Origin: UBA2862 sp045658005
GTDB taxonomy: Bacteria; Bacillota; Clostridia; Christensenellales; Aristaeellaceae
Reading direction: 5' to 3'
NCBI GenBank assembly: GCA_045658005.1
Contig: JAZOUD010000081.1
Coordinates: 22,599 to 86,598 of the forward strand
Length of the DNA stretch: 64,000 bases
Shown: one piece after another, positions 36,321 to 45,322 of the stretch
Layout: every line of letters begins with the position of its first letter
Numbering within the stretch: the first letter of the stretch is position 1
Notes under the pieces: generated by a model
Told to the model about the DNA's origin: nothing
The model's database searches: none
What the model saw: the letters and a program-made list of their open reading frames with translations, nothing else
Position numbers and translations under genes: made by a program

Positions 36321-36803
36321 TCATCCGACGACCGCGCCGGGGTCGATCTTTCCGCCCGCCCTTTTCCCGGCGGCGACGACGGCGCCCGCGTTGACGTGAC
36401 TGAAATCGTCGATCGTGGCATCGTGGTCGACCAGCGCGCCTATGGACAGTATGCAGCCCTTCCCCACCCTCGCGTTGGTGTTGACCACTGCCCCGGGAAG
36501 GACGACGCTTCCCTCGCCCAGGGTCGCGGAGGGCGCGACGAAGGCCCTCGGGTGGACGAGGGTCGCGATGGGGGCGTCGACCGCCTGCAGGCGCTGTATA
36601 AGCGTCCGGCGCAGGTCATTGTTGCCGATGCTGACGATCACGCCGTCATAGCCGCAGGCCAGCGCTTCGGCCCGGTCCGTCGTGCCTACGGCGCAGGGGT
36701 TTCGGTCGTCCAGGAAGTCCACCCGGTCATAGCCGCAGGCCATGGCGACCTCGGCCAGCACCCGCCCGTGACCGCCTGCGCCGATGATCAGCAGCTTTTT
36801 CAT
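36321..36803 (-). CDS. PglD/NeuD-like sugar O-acyltransferase, apparently short at the C-terminus
   Basis: About 160 residues from the ATG at 36803; a GTG two codons earlier is possible. The N-terminus (MKKLLIIGAGGHGRVLAEVA) is the nucleotide-sugar-binding Rossmann start of the PglD family. From about residue 80 a left-handed beta-helix begins (HPRAFVAPSATLGEGSVVLP, then VGKGCILSIGALVDHDATID with the catalytic-type HD). The family usually has 200-215 residues; this one stops at KIDPGAVVG, without the last hexapeptide turns that complete the acetyl-CoA site. Either it is a truncated, possibly inactive copy or a short variant. It is last in the glycan operon, 12 bp after the preceding gene, where it could act on an amino-sugar nucleotide. 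Confidence 0.75.
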   Translation of the reverse strand: MKKLLIIGAGGHGRVLAEVAMACGYDRVDFLDDRNPCAVGTTDRAEALACGYDGVIVSIGNNDLRRTLIQRLQAVDAPIATLVHPRAFVAPSATLGEGSVVLPGAVVNTNARVGKGCILSIGALVDHDATIDDFSHVNAGAVVAAGKRAGGKIDPGAVVG

Positions 36804-36815
36804 AGGCACCCCCGC

Positions 36816-37736
36816 TCACGCCGCCTTGATCGGGCCGACCTCGATCCTCGCGCCGCGCATAGACTTGACCTCATACCGGTCAGAGAGCACGGCCACGCAC
36901 TCCTGGAGGTTGGAAAACTCGCGGTCGACGCCGTCCACCGTCACCGTCACAGGCCCTTCCACAAGGCCCAGCAGCGCGCTCAGCGGCATCTTGCCGGGCA
37001 GGTCGCTGAGGTATTCAAGGTAATCCCTGACCGGCACGCCCTTCGCCGACCGGCGGATCTCTTCACGCTTTTCCGGGCTCAGGCTCTCGTCGGCAATGAA
37101 CACGATGCTGATGCCCTGGTACTGGATCTGCGCCGGGATGGAGCCGTAATCGACGATCGGAATGCCGTCCATCGTCTTTCCGCTGTGCTCACCGACGATC
37201 ACCACCACCTGGAACGGGGAATTGTCCTCCAAATAGCGGATGAATTCCTTTCCTGTATCCCCGGAGCCCACCACCATGGCCGGAATCGTCCACGAGCGGA
37301 TCTTTTCGCCCCGCTGCCTATGTATGTGCAGGAACCGATAGGCGAAGCGAATCATGGCGGTCATCAGAAATTGCAGGAAGGCGCCGATGAGATAATAGCT
37401 GGTCGGCATGCTGTGCACAAACCACTTCGTGCCAAAGACGTGAATCGCTGCGGTGATGGCATTGGCCACTATGATCCGGTTCATATCGTCCAGCCCCGCG
37501 TAGCGCCACATGCCGTTGTAAAGCCCGCAGGCATAGAACACGATCAGGCAGAGCACGGTATAGTACGGCGTAAACTGCAGGTAGTACTCCCTGAAATCAC
37601 CGATGCCCGAGGTGAACCTGAAGTGCACGTAGAATCGGATCAGCAGGGCCAGCAGATAGGCCCCGTTGACGGCGATGATATCCAGCAGCACGATCCACAG
37701 ATCGGAGCGCAAGCGCTTCTTAATGTTCTCCATCAT
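36816..37736 (-). CDS. Membrane protein resembling the N-terminal half of CapD/WbpM/PglF
   Basis: The ATG at 37736 follows GGAGAA; the longest frame begins at 37784 without a good ribosome site. About 306 residues: four hydrophobic helices (about 15-140), the layout of polysaccharide-biosynthesis dehydratases, then a CoA-binding-like Rossmann segment (AMVVGSGDTGKEFIRYLED) and a region running to about residue 240. In CapD, WbpM and PglF the catalytic SDR dehydratase domain (GxxGxxG, then YxxxK) comes next. Here it is absent and replaced by about 60 residues ending VEVGPIKAA-like. The protein therefore probably does not catalyse 4,6-dehydration and may instead be a membrane scaffold or regulator for the glycan enzymes. 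Function uncertain. Confidence 0.7.
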   Translation of the reverse strand: MMENIKKRLRSDLWIVLLDIIAVNGAYLLALLIRFYVHFRFTSGIGDFREYYLQFTPYYTVLCLIVFYACGLYNGMWRYAGLDDMNRIIVANAITAAIHVFGTKWFVHSMPTSYYLIGAFLQFLMTAMIRFAYRFLHIHRQRGEKIRSWTIPAMVVGSGDTGKEFIRYLEDNSPFQVVVIVGEHSGKTMDGIPIVDYGSIPAQIQYQGISIVFIADESLSPEKREEIRRSAKGVPVRDYLEYLSDLPGKMPLSALLGLVEGPVTVTVDGVDREFSNLQECVAVLSDRYEVKSMRGARIEVGPIKAA

Positions 37737-37821
37737 AGCAATTCTTCTCCATAATGGGTTTTCCTCGACGCTATCATACCACAAACGAAGCGCAATGTCT
37801 ACTGTACTGCTGAGACGAAAT

Positions 37822-38559
37822 TTAGGCTTTCACACCCCTATAGCTTTTTCGAATCTTCTCATAGCTTTCAAGATTGCCGATATCATAGCGGCTTCCGGGC
37901 ATTGGCCAGGCCTTCATCGCCGTCTGCCTGGAGAGCCACGCCGCGAAGCTCCCCGGCGCGTCATAGCCGCAGCCCGCCGCCAGGGCTTCCGGAATCCTTC
38001 GGAGATCCTGCGCCTTATAGAAATAAAAGGGCGGTACCGCGAGGTTGCTCCTGGGTTCTTTGGGCTTCTCCTCGTAGGAGGTGATCCTGTTCTCCCCGTC
38101 CACCGAGATGATGGCCGTGCGCTGCTGCTTCGCCAGGTCGTTCTCCTCGTAGCACATGATGCAGGAGCAATCGTTTTCAATGCCAAAGCGGATAAACGGC
38201 ACCAGGCTGAAGTCCAGCACATTGTCGCCCGCGATGACCAGCATGTCGTCGCGTATGTTCTGCGCTTCAACGGCGAACTGGATGTCCTTCACCGCGCCCA
38301 GCCGGGTTTCGTTGGTGGACGTGCCGTCGTCCACGACGGTGATGGGCTTATCACTCGTCCGGGCCCATTCCCGAAAGCAGTCGGCGAACTTGTGATTGCT
38401 GATGACCACATACTCGTCCACCAGGGTGGAGGTGTGGATGTCGTCGATGAGCCAGTCCAGTATGGCCTTCCGGCCCACCTTCAAAAGCGGCTTGGGGAAA
38501 TTCTCCGTCAGGGGATACAGGCGGGTCGCGTAGCCCGCGGCCAGTATGATCGTCTTCAT
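37822..38559 (-). CDS. Sugar-1-phosphate nucleotidyltransferase
   Basis: A 245-residue cytoplasmic enzyme of the NTP-transferase fold, joining a sugar 1-phosphate to an NTP. The signature MKTIILAAGYATRLYPLT is the nucleotide-binding loop (GxxTRLxPLT), followed by ENFPKPLLKV with the conserved Lys. VIAGDN provides a metal-binding Asp, and EEKP lies near residue 165. The length matches short RmlA/GlmU-N-like enzymes without a beta-helix tail. It overlaps the upstream kinase gene by 4 nt, so the two are translationally coupled. That suggests kinase and nucleotidyltransferase act in succession on the same sugar. Which NTP and sugar are used cannot be told. Confidence 0.85.
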   Translation of the reverse strand: MKTIILAAGYATRLYPLTENFPKPLLKVGRKAILDWLIDDIHTSTLVDEYVVISNHKFADCFREWARTSDKPITVVDDGTSTNETRLGAVKDIQFAVEAQNIRDDMLVIAGDNVLDFSLVPFIRFGIENDCSCIMCYEENDLAKQQRTAIISVDGENRITSYEEKPKEPRSNLAVPPFYFYKAQDLRRIPEALAAGCGYDAPGSFAAWLSRQTAMKAWPMPGSRYDIGNLESYEKIRKSYRGVKA

Positions 38560-39728
38560 AGCTTCACCCCGTCCGCGCTGTCGCAGAGATGGAAGCTGTA
38601 CTTCCCCTCCAGGTGGGGGTACGCCTTCAGGTATTTTTCCGTCACGGTCCGCTCGACGTCCTCCGCCTTGTCCGGATCAATCAGCGCCATGCAGCAGCCC
38701 TTGAAGCCCGCCCCGGAGAAGCGCCCGCCGTAGATGCCGTCGGTGGCGGTCATGATGTCGTACATCGTGATCAGCTCCGGGCAGCCGCACTCGTAGTTCT
38801 CCACGCTGCTCCTGCCGCTCTCGAAGATCAGCCGGCCATAGGCGTCCAGGTCGCCCCTGCGCCAGGCCTCCGCGCCGGCCTCGGCCCGGGCGATCTCGGT
38901 GAAATAGTGGGTCGCCCGCTTGCGGAAGCTGCCCGGCAGGCGATCCTTGTAGGTCTCGAACACCTCCACCGGAACGTCCCTCAGCCGGGTATCCACAAAC
39001 TTGCCGTATTCCATGCCGGCCCAGGCGAGCAGGCTATAGGCCGCCGCCTTGCACTCGTCCTGGCGCAGATTGTAGGCGCTGGTGGCCAGCGAGCGCTCCA
39101 GGCCGCTGAAGAGCACGGCGATCCGGAAGGGCTTCATGGCGGGATTCATCGGGATCAGCTCATAGCTGTCGTCCCGGCAATCCATGTACAGCAGCTGATC
39201 CTTCCGGCACAGCACCTCGCAGCTCTGGTCCAGCTTGCCGCAGTTGACGCCCACATAGCGATTCTCGGCGGCCTTGGCCATCATGATGGTCTCCCAATCC
39301 CCCAGCGCGATGCCGTTGACCCGTGCCAGCGCAGACAGGAAGGCGATGATGACTGCCGCCGAGGAGCTCAGACCGCCCACGGGCAGCGTGCCTTCGATCA
39401 CCGCAGACAGGCCTACGCGCAGCGGATACTTCTCCGCCAGCATCTCCGCCGCCCCGCGCATGTGGTCCGCCCAGTCCCCCACCTTCTGCTCGGGAATGCC
39501 GTTGACATGGAACTGCGCCCGCTTCGGGAAATTCAGGCTCTTCAGCTCCACCACGCCGTTGCGCTTGGGCGAAAAGGCGATGTGGACGCCTTTGTCCAGG
39601 GCCAGCCCGTTGATCTTGCCGTACTGGTGGTCGATGTGGGCCCCCAGCGGGGATATGCGATAGGGGCAAAAGGCGATGCCGTCCGGATCGCGGTTGTATA
39701 TCTCGTGGAAAACTTCTTCACAGCGCAT
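38556..39728 (-). CDS. GHMP-family sugar kinase, galacturonokinase/galactokinase-like
   Basis: A 390-residue cytoplasmic kinase making a sugar 1-phosphate. Motif 1 reads CPYRISPLGAHIDHQYG, where galactokinases have GRVNLIGEHTDY; the GAHIDHQ form recalls plant galacturonokinase. Motif 2 is LPVGGLSSSAA (ATP phosphate loop). An Asp in GKLDQSCEVLC fits the catalytic base, and motif 3 is GGRFSGAGFKGCC. Length fits the galactokinase subfamily. The ATG at 39728 follows GGAGGG and lies 4 bp after the dehydrogenase gene; it overlaps the nucleotidyltransferase gene. A substrate such as galacturonate or glucuronate is plausible given the uronate-forming dehydrogenase upstream, but galactose or another hexose is not excluded. 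Confidence 0.85.
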   Translation of the reverse strand: MRCEEVFHEIYNRDPDGIAFCPYRISPLGAHIDHQYGKINGLALDKGVHIAFSPKRNGVVELKSLNFPKRAQFHVNGIPEQKVGDWADHMRGAAEMLAEKYPLRVGLSAVIEGTLPVGGLSSSAAVIIAFLSALARVNGIALGDWETIMMAKAAENRYVGVNCGKLDQSCEVLCRKDQLLYMDCRDDSYELIPMNPAMKPFRIAVLFSGLERSLATSAYNLRQDECKAAAYSLLAWAGMEYGKFVDTRLRDVPVEVFETYKDRLPGSFRKRATHYFTEIARAEAGAEAWRRGDLDAYGRLIFESGRSSVENYECGCPELITMYDIMTATDGIYGGRFSGAGFKGCCMALIDPDKAEDVERTVTEKYLKAYPHLEGKYSFHLCDSADGVKL

Positions 39729-39731
39729 GTA

Positions 39732-41225
39732 TTAATCCCTCCTGAACAGGTCGCGGGTGTAGACCTTCTCCTTCACGTCGTCCAGCGTCGCGTCGTAGCG
39801 GTTGGCGACGATGCAGCCGCACATCCGCTTGAATTTCTCGATGTCGTTGACCACCAGGGAGCCAAAGAAGGTGCTGCCGTCCTCCAGGGTCGGCTCGTAG
39901 ATCACCACGGTGGCGCCCTTGGCCTTGATCCGCTTCATGACGCCCTGTATCGAGGACTGGCGGAAGTTGTCTGAATTCGACTTCATGGTCAGCCGGTACA
40001 CCCCGACCACGAGCGCTTTCTGGTAGTGCTCCCGCGCCGCCGACCAGGATTCGCTGTTGCCGTAGGCCCCGGCGATCTCCAGCACCCGGTCGGCAATGAA
40101 ATTCTTGCGGGTCCGGTTGGATTCGACGATGGCCTGGATCAGATTCTCCGGCACATCCCGGTAGTTGGCCAGCAGCTGCTTCGTGTCCTTCGGCAGACAA
40201 TAGCCGCCATAGCCGAAGGAGGGATTGTTGTAATAGTCCCCCACCCGGGGATCGAGACACACGCCTTTGATGATCGGCGCGGTCTGCAGCCCCTTAACCT
40301 CGGCATAGGTGTCCAGCTCGTTGAAGAAGCTGACGCGCAGCGCCAGATAGGTATTCACGAACAGCTTTGTGGCCTCCGCCTCCGTGGTCTGCATGAACAG
40401 CGTCGGTATGTCGGTCTTTATGGCGCTCTGCTGCAGCAGCGCCGCGAACCGCTCCGCCGCGGGCCTGTTTGCGTCGTCCGAACCCACGATGATCCGGTTG
40501 GGATACAGGTTGTCGTAGAGCGCCTTGGACTCCCGCAAAAATTCCGGGCTGAAGATGATGTTGTCCATGCCCAGCTTTTCGCGAACCGCCGCGGTATAGC
40601 CCACGGGAATCGTCGACTTGATCACGACGGTGGGCTTGTTATCACGGACGGACGTCGCGTCCCTGACAAGCGTCAGAACGGCTTCCACCGCAGAGCAATC
40701 GAAGAAGTTGGTCTTCGGATCGTAGTTGGTGGGGGCGGCCACGATGACGAAGTCCGCGTCGGCATAGGCCGCCGCCCCGTCCGTGGTGGCGGTGAGGCTC
40801 AACTCCCTGGCCTCATGCTCCGCCAGGTAACACTCGATGTACTCGTCACGGATCGGGCTTTCCCAGGCGTTGATCCTTTCGACCTTCTCCGGCACGATGT
40901 CCACGGCGGTCACGTCGTTGTGCTGGGAGAGCAGCACCGCCAGGGACAGGCCCACGTAGCCCGTCCCCGCCACGGCGATCCGCTGGCGTTCCACCGCCAC
41001 AGCCGGGGCCGTTTCGTCCACGATAACATCCGACGGGGCAAAGCCCAGCGCCTCGGACAGCGCGAGCAGCTGGTCCACGGAAGGGCTGTAATCCTGCGCT
41101 TCGAGCCGTGACAATATGGAGCGGTTGATGTCCGTCATCCGGGAAAGCGCCACCTGGGACAGCTTCAGTGCCTTTCTGCGACTGATCACCGTCTCCGCAA
41201 GGCGTTTGAGTGACAGGCGTTTCAT
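39732..41225 (-). CDS. ugd: UDP-glucose 6-dehydrogenase fused to an N-terminal XRE-type HTH
   Basis: Two-part protein of 497 residues from the ATG at 41225, 6 nt after AGGAGG (another ATG at 41231 abuts the ribosome site). Residues about 6-65 form a Cro/C1-type helix-turn-helix (KALKLSQVALSRMTDINRSI then LSRLEAQDYSPSVDQLLALS). Residues about 80-490 are a UDP-glucose/GDP-mannose dehydrogenase: the GTGYVGLSLAVLL Rossmann loop, PTNYDPKTNFFD, the KSTIPVG segment, SPEFLRESKAL, and YGGYCLPKDT with the catalytic Cys at about 343. The reaction is NAD-dependent four-electron oxidation of UDP-glucose to UDP-glucuronate. Ordinary short-form enzymes have about 390 residues without the HTH. The fusion suggests an enzyme that binds DNA, perhaps its own operator (GTCAAA sites upstream). 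First gene of the five-gene glycan operon. Confidence 0.9.
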   Translation of the reverse strand: MKRLSLKRLAETVISRRKALKLSQVALSRMTDINRSILSRLEAQDYSPSVDQLLALSEALGFAPSDVIVDETAPAVAVERQRIAVAGTGYVGLSLAVLLSQHNDVTAVDIVPEKVERINAWESPIRDEYIECYLAEHEARELSLTATTDGAAAYADADFVIVAAPTNYDPKTNFFDCSAVEAVLTLVRDATSVRDNKPTVVIKSTIPVGYTAAVREKLGMDNIIFSPEFLRESKALYDNLYPNRIIVGSDDANRPAAERFAALLQQSAIKTDIPTLFMQTTEAEATKLFVNTYLALRVSFFNELDTYAEVKGLQTAPIIKGVCLDPRVGDYYNNPSFGYGGYCLPKDTKQLLANYRDVPENLIQAIVESNRTRKNFIADRVLEIAGAYGNSESWSAAREHYQKALVVGVYRLTMKSNSDNFRQSSIQGVMKRIKAKGATVVIYEPTLEDGSTFFGSLVVNDIEKFKRMCGCIVANRYDATLDDVKEKVYTRDLFRRD

Positions 41226-41257
41226 GATCATCCTCCTGAATAATAGTTGCTGACAGC

Positions 41258-41314
41258 GTCAAATCTGTCAAATCATAACGCCTCTATATTATCAGCAAGC
41301 CGCGTTGAAAGCAA
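41258..41314 (-). promoter_or_regulatory. Promoter and candidate operator of the HTH-ugd operon
   Basis: On the minus strand TTGCTT (41314-41309), a 17-bp spacer and TAATAT (41291-41286) form a promoter. Between it and the ribosome site are two direct TTTGAC boxes (plus-strand GTCAAA at 41258-41263 and 41267-41272). The same hexamer occurs as an inverted pair at 41371-41391. The placement fits a repressor site within the leader. Confidence 0.5.
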
Positions 41315-41361
41315 GGGCAAAGGCTTTCTCATCCGCGTTAAATTTGATACGAAGGGTATTT

Positions 41362-41400
41362 TTTTGCACGTTTGACGCTAATAGTGTCAAACGTGCAAAA
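41362..41400. repeat. Perfect 15-bp palindrome upstream of the HTH-ugd gene
   Basis: Arms 41362-41376 and 41386-41400 flank a 9-nt centre and contain TTTGAC and GTCAAA. No T-run follows on the minus strand, so it does not look like a terminator for cbiK. It could be an upstream operator. The rest of 41401-41494 shows nothing recognisable. Confidence 0.6.
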
Positions 41401-41494
41401 TCATTTGTCGCCAGTGGCAACAAGGCATCCCGGAAATCTCTGCGCCTTTCCATGGCTGCGACGGCCATGCCCGCACAGGCCGCAATTGAAACGA

Positions 41495-42232
41495 TCAGCC
41501 CTTCATTGCCGCCCCGGCCTTTTCCACAAACCGACGCTGTACGCTCTCCAGCGCGCCCAGGCCCGTCAGTCGGGTGCGGACGTCGAAGCCCCTGGACAGC
41601 AGTATGCTCTTCCAGGAGTCGGGCGTGTCTCCCGCCAGGTCGTTCCTGGCGTGGTCCCCGGCCACCAGCATCAGCGGCATCAGCGTGAGCGCCTTGCCCG
41701 GCACGGCTTCCAGCGCGTCCAGTATGCCGTCCAGGGCGTGACGCCCCTCCACGCAGGCCAGCTTCACCCGATCGGTCAAAACCGTCCTCAGCCGGGCGTA
41801 GGTCTCGTCGGCCACATGGTCGGTGCCGTGGCCCATCACCAGCAGCGTGCGGCCCTCCTCGGCGGCAATGCTGTCCAGCAATCCTGCCATCCACTCCAAG
41901 TCCGCTTCGGTATCCAGCAGCGGCGCGGATACGGGCAGGTCACCCGCAACGGCGAGCACCCGTTCGTACTCCTGGCCCCGGATCATGTGCGTGGGCACGA
42001 AAACAATCGCCTCGCAACCCTCCCCGCGCAGGCGAGAGAGCGCCTCCGCCTCGTTTTCCACCGCCTCGCCCCGCTCCGCCAGCCTGCGGGCGATGATCCG
42101 CGAGGTCCACGCCCTGTGAATCTCCCGGTCCGGAAAAGCCTTGGCCAATGCCCGCTCCACCGGGCGAATGCAGCTTCCCTCGGCATCCGCATGGGTGGTA
42201 CCGAAGCTGACGACGATGATCGCTTTTTTCAT
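41495..42232 (-). CDS. cbiK: Sirohydrochlorin cobaltochelatase CbiK
   Basis: A 245-residue class II chelatase inserting cobalt into sirohydrochlorin in the anaerobic cobalamin pathway. Family hallmarks: VVSFGTTHADAEGSCIRPVE at the N-terminus, a GHGTDH motif with a metal-binding His near residue 145, and VAGDHARNDLAGD near residue 205 with the second His. No signal peptide is present, so it is cytoplasmic, unlike periplasmic CbiKp forms. The ATG follows GGAGGAA. It lies 21 bp after recG on the same strand, with no other cobalamin genes nearby, so it may be a dispersed member of the pathway. A nickel or iron sirohydrochlorin chelatase role is the main alternative. Confidence 0.9.
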   Translation of the reverse strand: MKKAIIVVSFGTTHADAEGSCIRPVERALAKAFPDREIHRAWTSRIIARRLAERGEAVENEAEALSRLRGEGCEAIVFVPTHMIRGQEYERVLAVAGDLPVSAPLLDTEADLEWMAGLLDSIAAEEGRTLLVMGHGTDHVADETYARLRTVLTDRVKLACVEGRHALDGILDALEAVPGKALTLMPLMLVAGDHARNDLAGDTPDSWKSILLSRGFDVRTRLTGLGALESVQRRFVEKAGAAMKG

Positions 42233-42253
42233 TCGTATTTCCTCCGTATGCTG

Positions 42254-44254
<2,001 letters not shown>

Positions 44255-45247
44255 TCACCTGTCCGCCTCATACACGATCCCCTGTTCCTTCCGCGCCGCC
44301 TCGATCATGTCGGTGACGCGGGCGGAGTCTTCCCAGGTGTAGTACGGACACTGCTTCTCGCCGGCGCGCAGGCAGGCCTGCACGGCCTCGATCTCGTACT
44401 GGAAGCCGGTGGCGGGATAGGGCTGCTCGAAGGTTTCCCGGGTGCCGTCGTGAGCGATGAGGGTGGCAGTGGTGGGGTCCCAGAACTCCGGGCCGATCCG
44501 GATGCTGCCCTTCTCGCCGGAGATCTCCACCTCGGTGTTGCCGTCCTGGTTGAAGGCCCCGCCCACGAAGGCGTGCTGGCCGTCGCCATAGTCCAGCAGC
44601 ATGTGGAAGGACTGGTCCACCTCGCCGTTGGATTCCATCGCGGAATAGGATTTCACCGGCATCCTGCCGAACGCCATGTCGGCCATGGCCAGGGAATAGA
44701 TGCCCACGTCCCGCAGGGCCCCTCCGGCGTGGGCCAGGCCCGCCTTCCACCACTGCCAGTCGTCCGGGTTGGCGTGCATCTCGAAGAAGGCCCGCACGGT
44801 CAGGGGCTTGCCGATCCTGCCCTCGGCGATCCACTGCCGCGCCCGGCGCACCGCCGGGAAGCAGCGGGTCCACATGCCCTCCATCAGGAACAGGTCCTTC
44901 TCCCTGGCCAGCGCGGTCACCTCGTTCCACTGACGGCGGTTGTCCACCATGGGCTTTTCGCTCAATACGTTCACCCCGGCGTTCAGCGCGGCGACGATGG
45001 CGGCGTAGTGGCAGTCGTTGGGCGTGCCGATGTAGAGCACGTCGGGGCTCTCCTCGAGGAGCATCAGGTTCAAGTCGGTATACACGGCCCCGCCGCCGTA
45101 CTTCCCGGCGAAGGCCCTGCCCCTGACCTCGTCCCGGCTGACCACGGCGCAGAGCGTGGCGTCCTTCACCTGCATCATGCCCTGGGCGAAGCGGTTGGCG
45201 ATATAGCCGGTGCCCATGATGGCCCAGCGGATGGTGTCTGTTGACAT
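44255..45247 (-). CDS. Gfo/Idh/MocA-family NAD(P)-dependent oxidoreductase
   Basis: About 330 residues from the ATG at 45247, which follows AGGAGG; a longer frame to 45271 runs into the hairpin at 45270-45312 and is unlikely. Rossmann motif WAIMGTGYIANRFAQGM at the N-terminus, the EKP motif in LSEKPMVDNRR near residue 95, then a C-terminal substrate domain with HAGGALRDVGIYSLAMADM. Such enzymes oxidise or reduce sugars, inositols or their derivatives; trans-1,2-dihydrobenzene-1,2-diol dehydrogenase-like members share this pattern. The substrate cannot be read from sequence. It is inserted between fakA-like and recG genes that are often closer together, and is coupled to recG. Confidence 0.88.
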   Translation of the reverse strand: MSTDTIRWAIMGTGYIANRFAQGMMQVKDATLCAVVSRDEVRGRAFAGKYGGGAVYTDLNLMLLEESPDVLYIGTPNDCHYAAIVAALNAGVNVLSEKPMVDNRRQWNEVTALAREKDLFLMEGMWTRCFPAVRRARQWIAEGRIGKPLTVRAFFEMHANPDDWQWWKAGLAHAGGALRDVGIYSLAMADMAFGRMPVKSYSAMESNGEVDQSFHMLLDYGDGQHAFVGGAFNQDGNTEVEISGEKGSIRIGPEFWDPTTATLIAHDGTRETFEQPYPATGFQYEIEAVQACLRAGEKQCPYYTWEDSARVTDMIEAARKEQGIVYEADR

Positions 45248-45269
45248 AATGATCTCCTCCTGTCCGCAC

Positions 45270-45312
45270 ACAATCCCATAGGGGCGGCCATTCGCCGCCC
45301 CTATGGGATTGT
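45270..45312. repeat. Perfect 19-bp palindrome between two co-oriented genes
   Basis: Arms 45270-45288 and 45294-45312 with a 5-nt loop; the core is TAGGGGCGGCC/CGCCGCCCCTA. It lies between the fakA-like stop and the next ribosome site. No T-run follows on the minus strand, so termination is doubtful; it resembles a dispersed GC-rich palindromic repeat. Confidence 0.7.
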
Positions 45313-45322
45313 ATCTGCTTAT

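Noticed and set aside
41362..41400. Palindrome as terminator for cbiK
   Set aside because: On the minus strand the second arm is followed by A residues, not T, and the stem is more like an operator.
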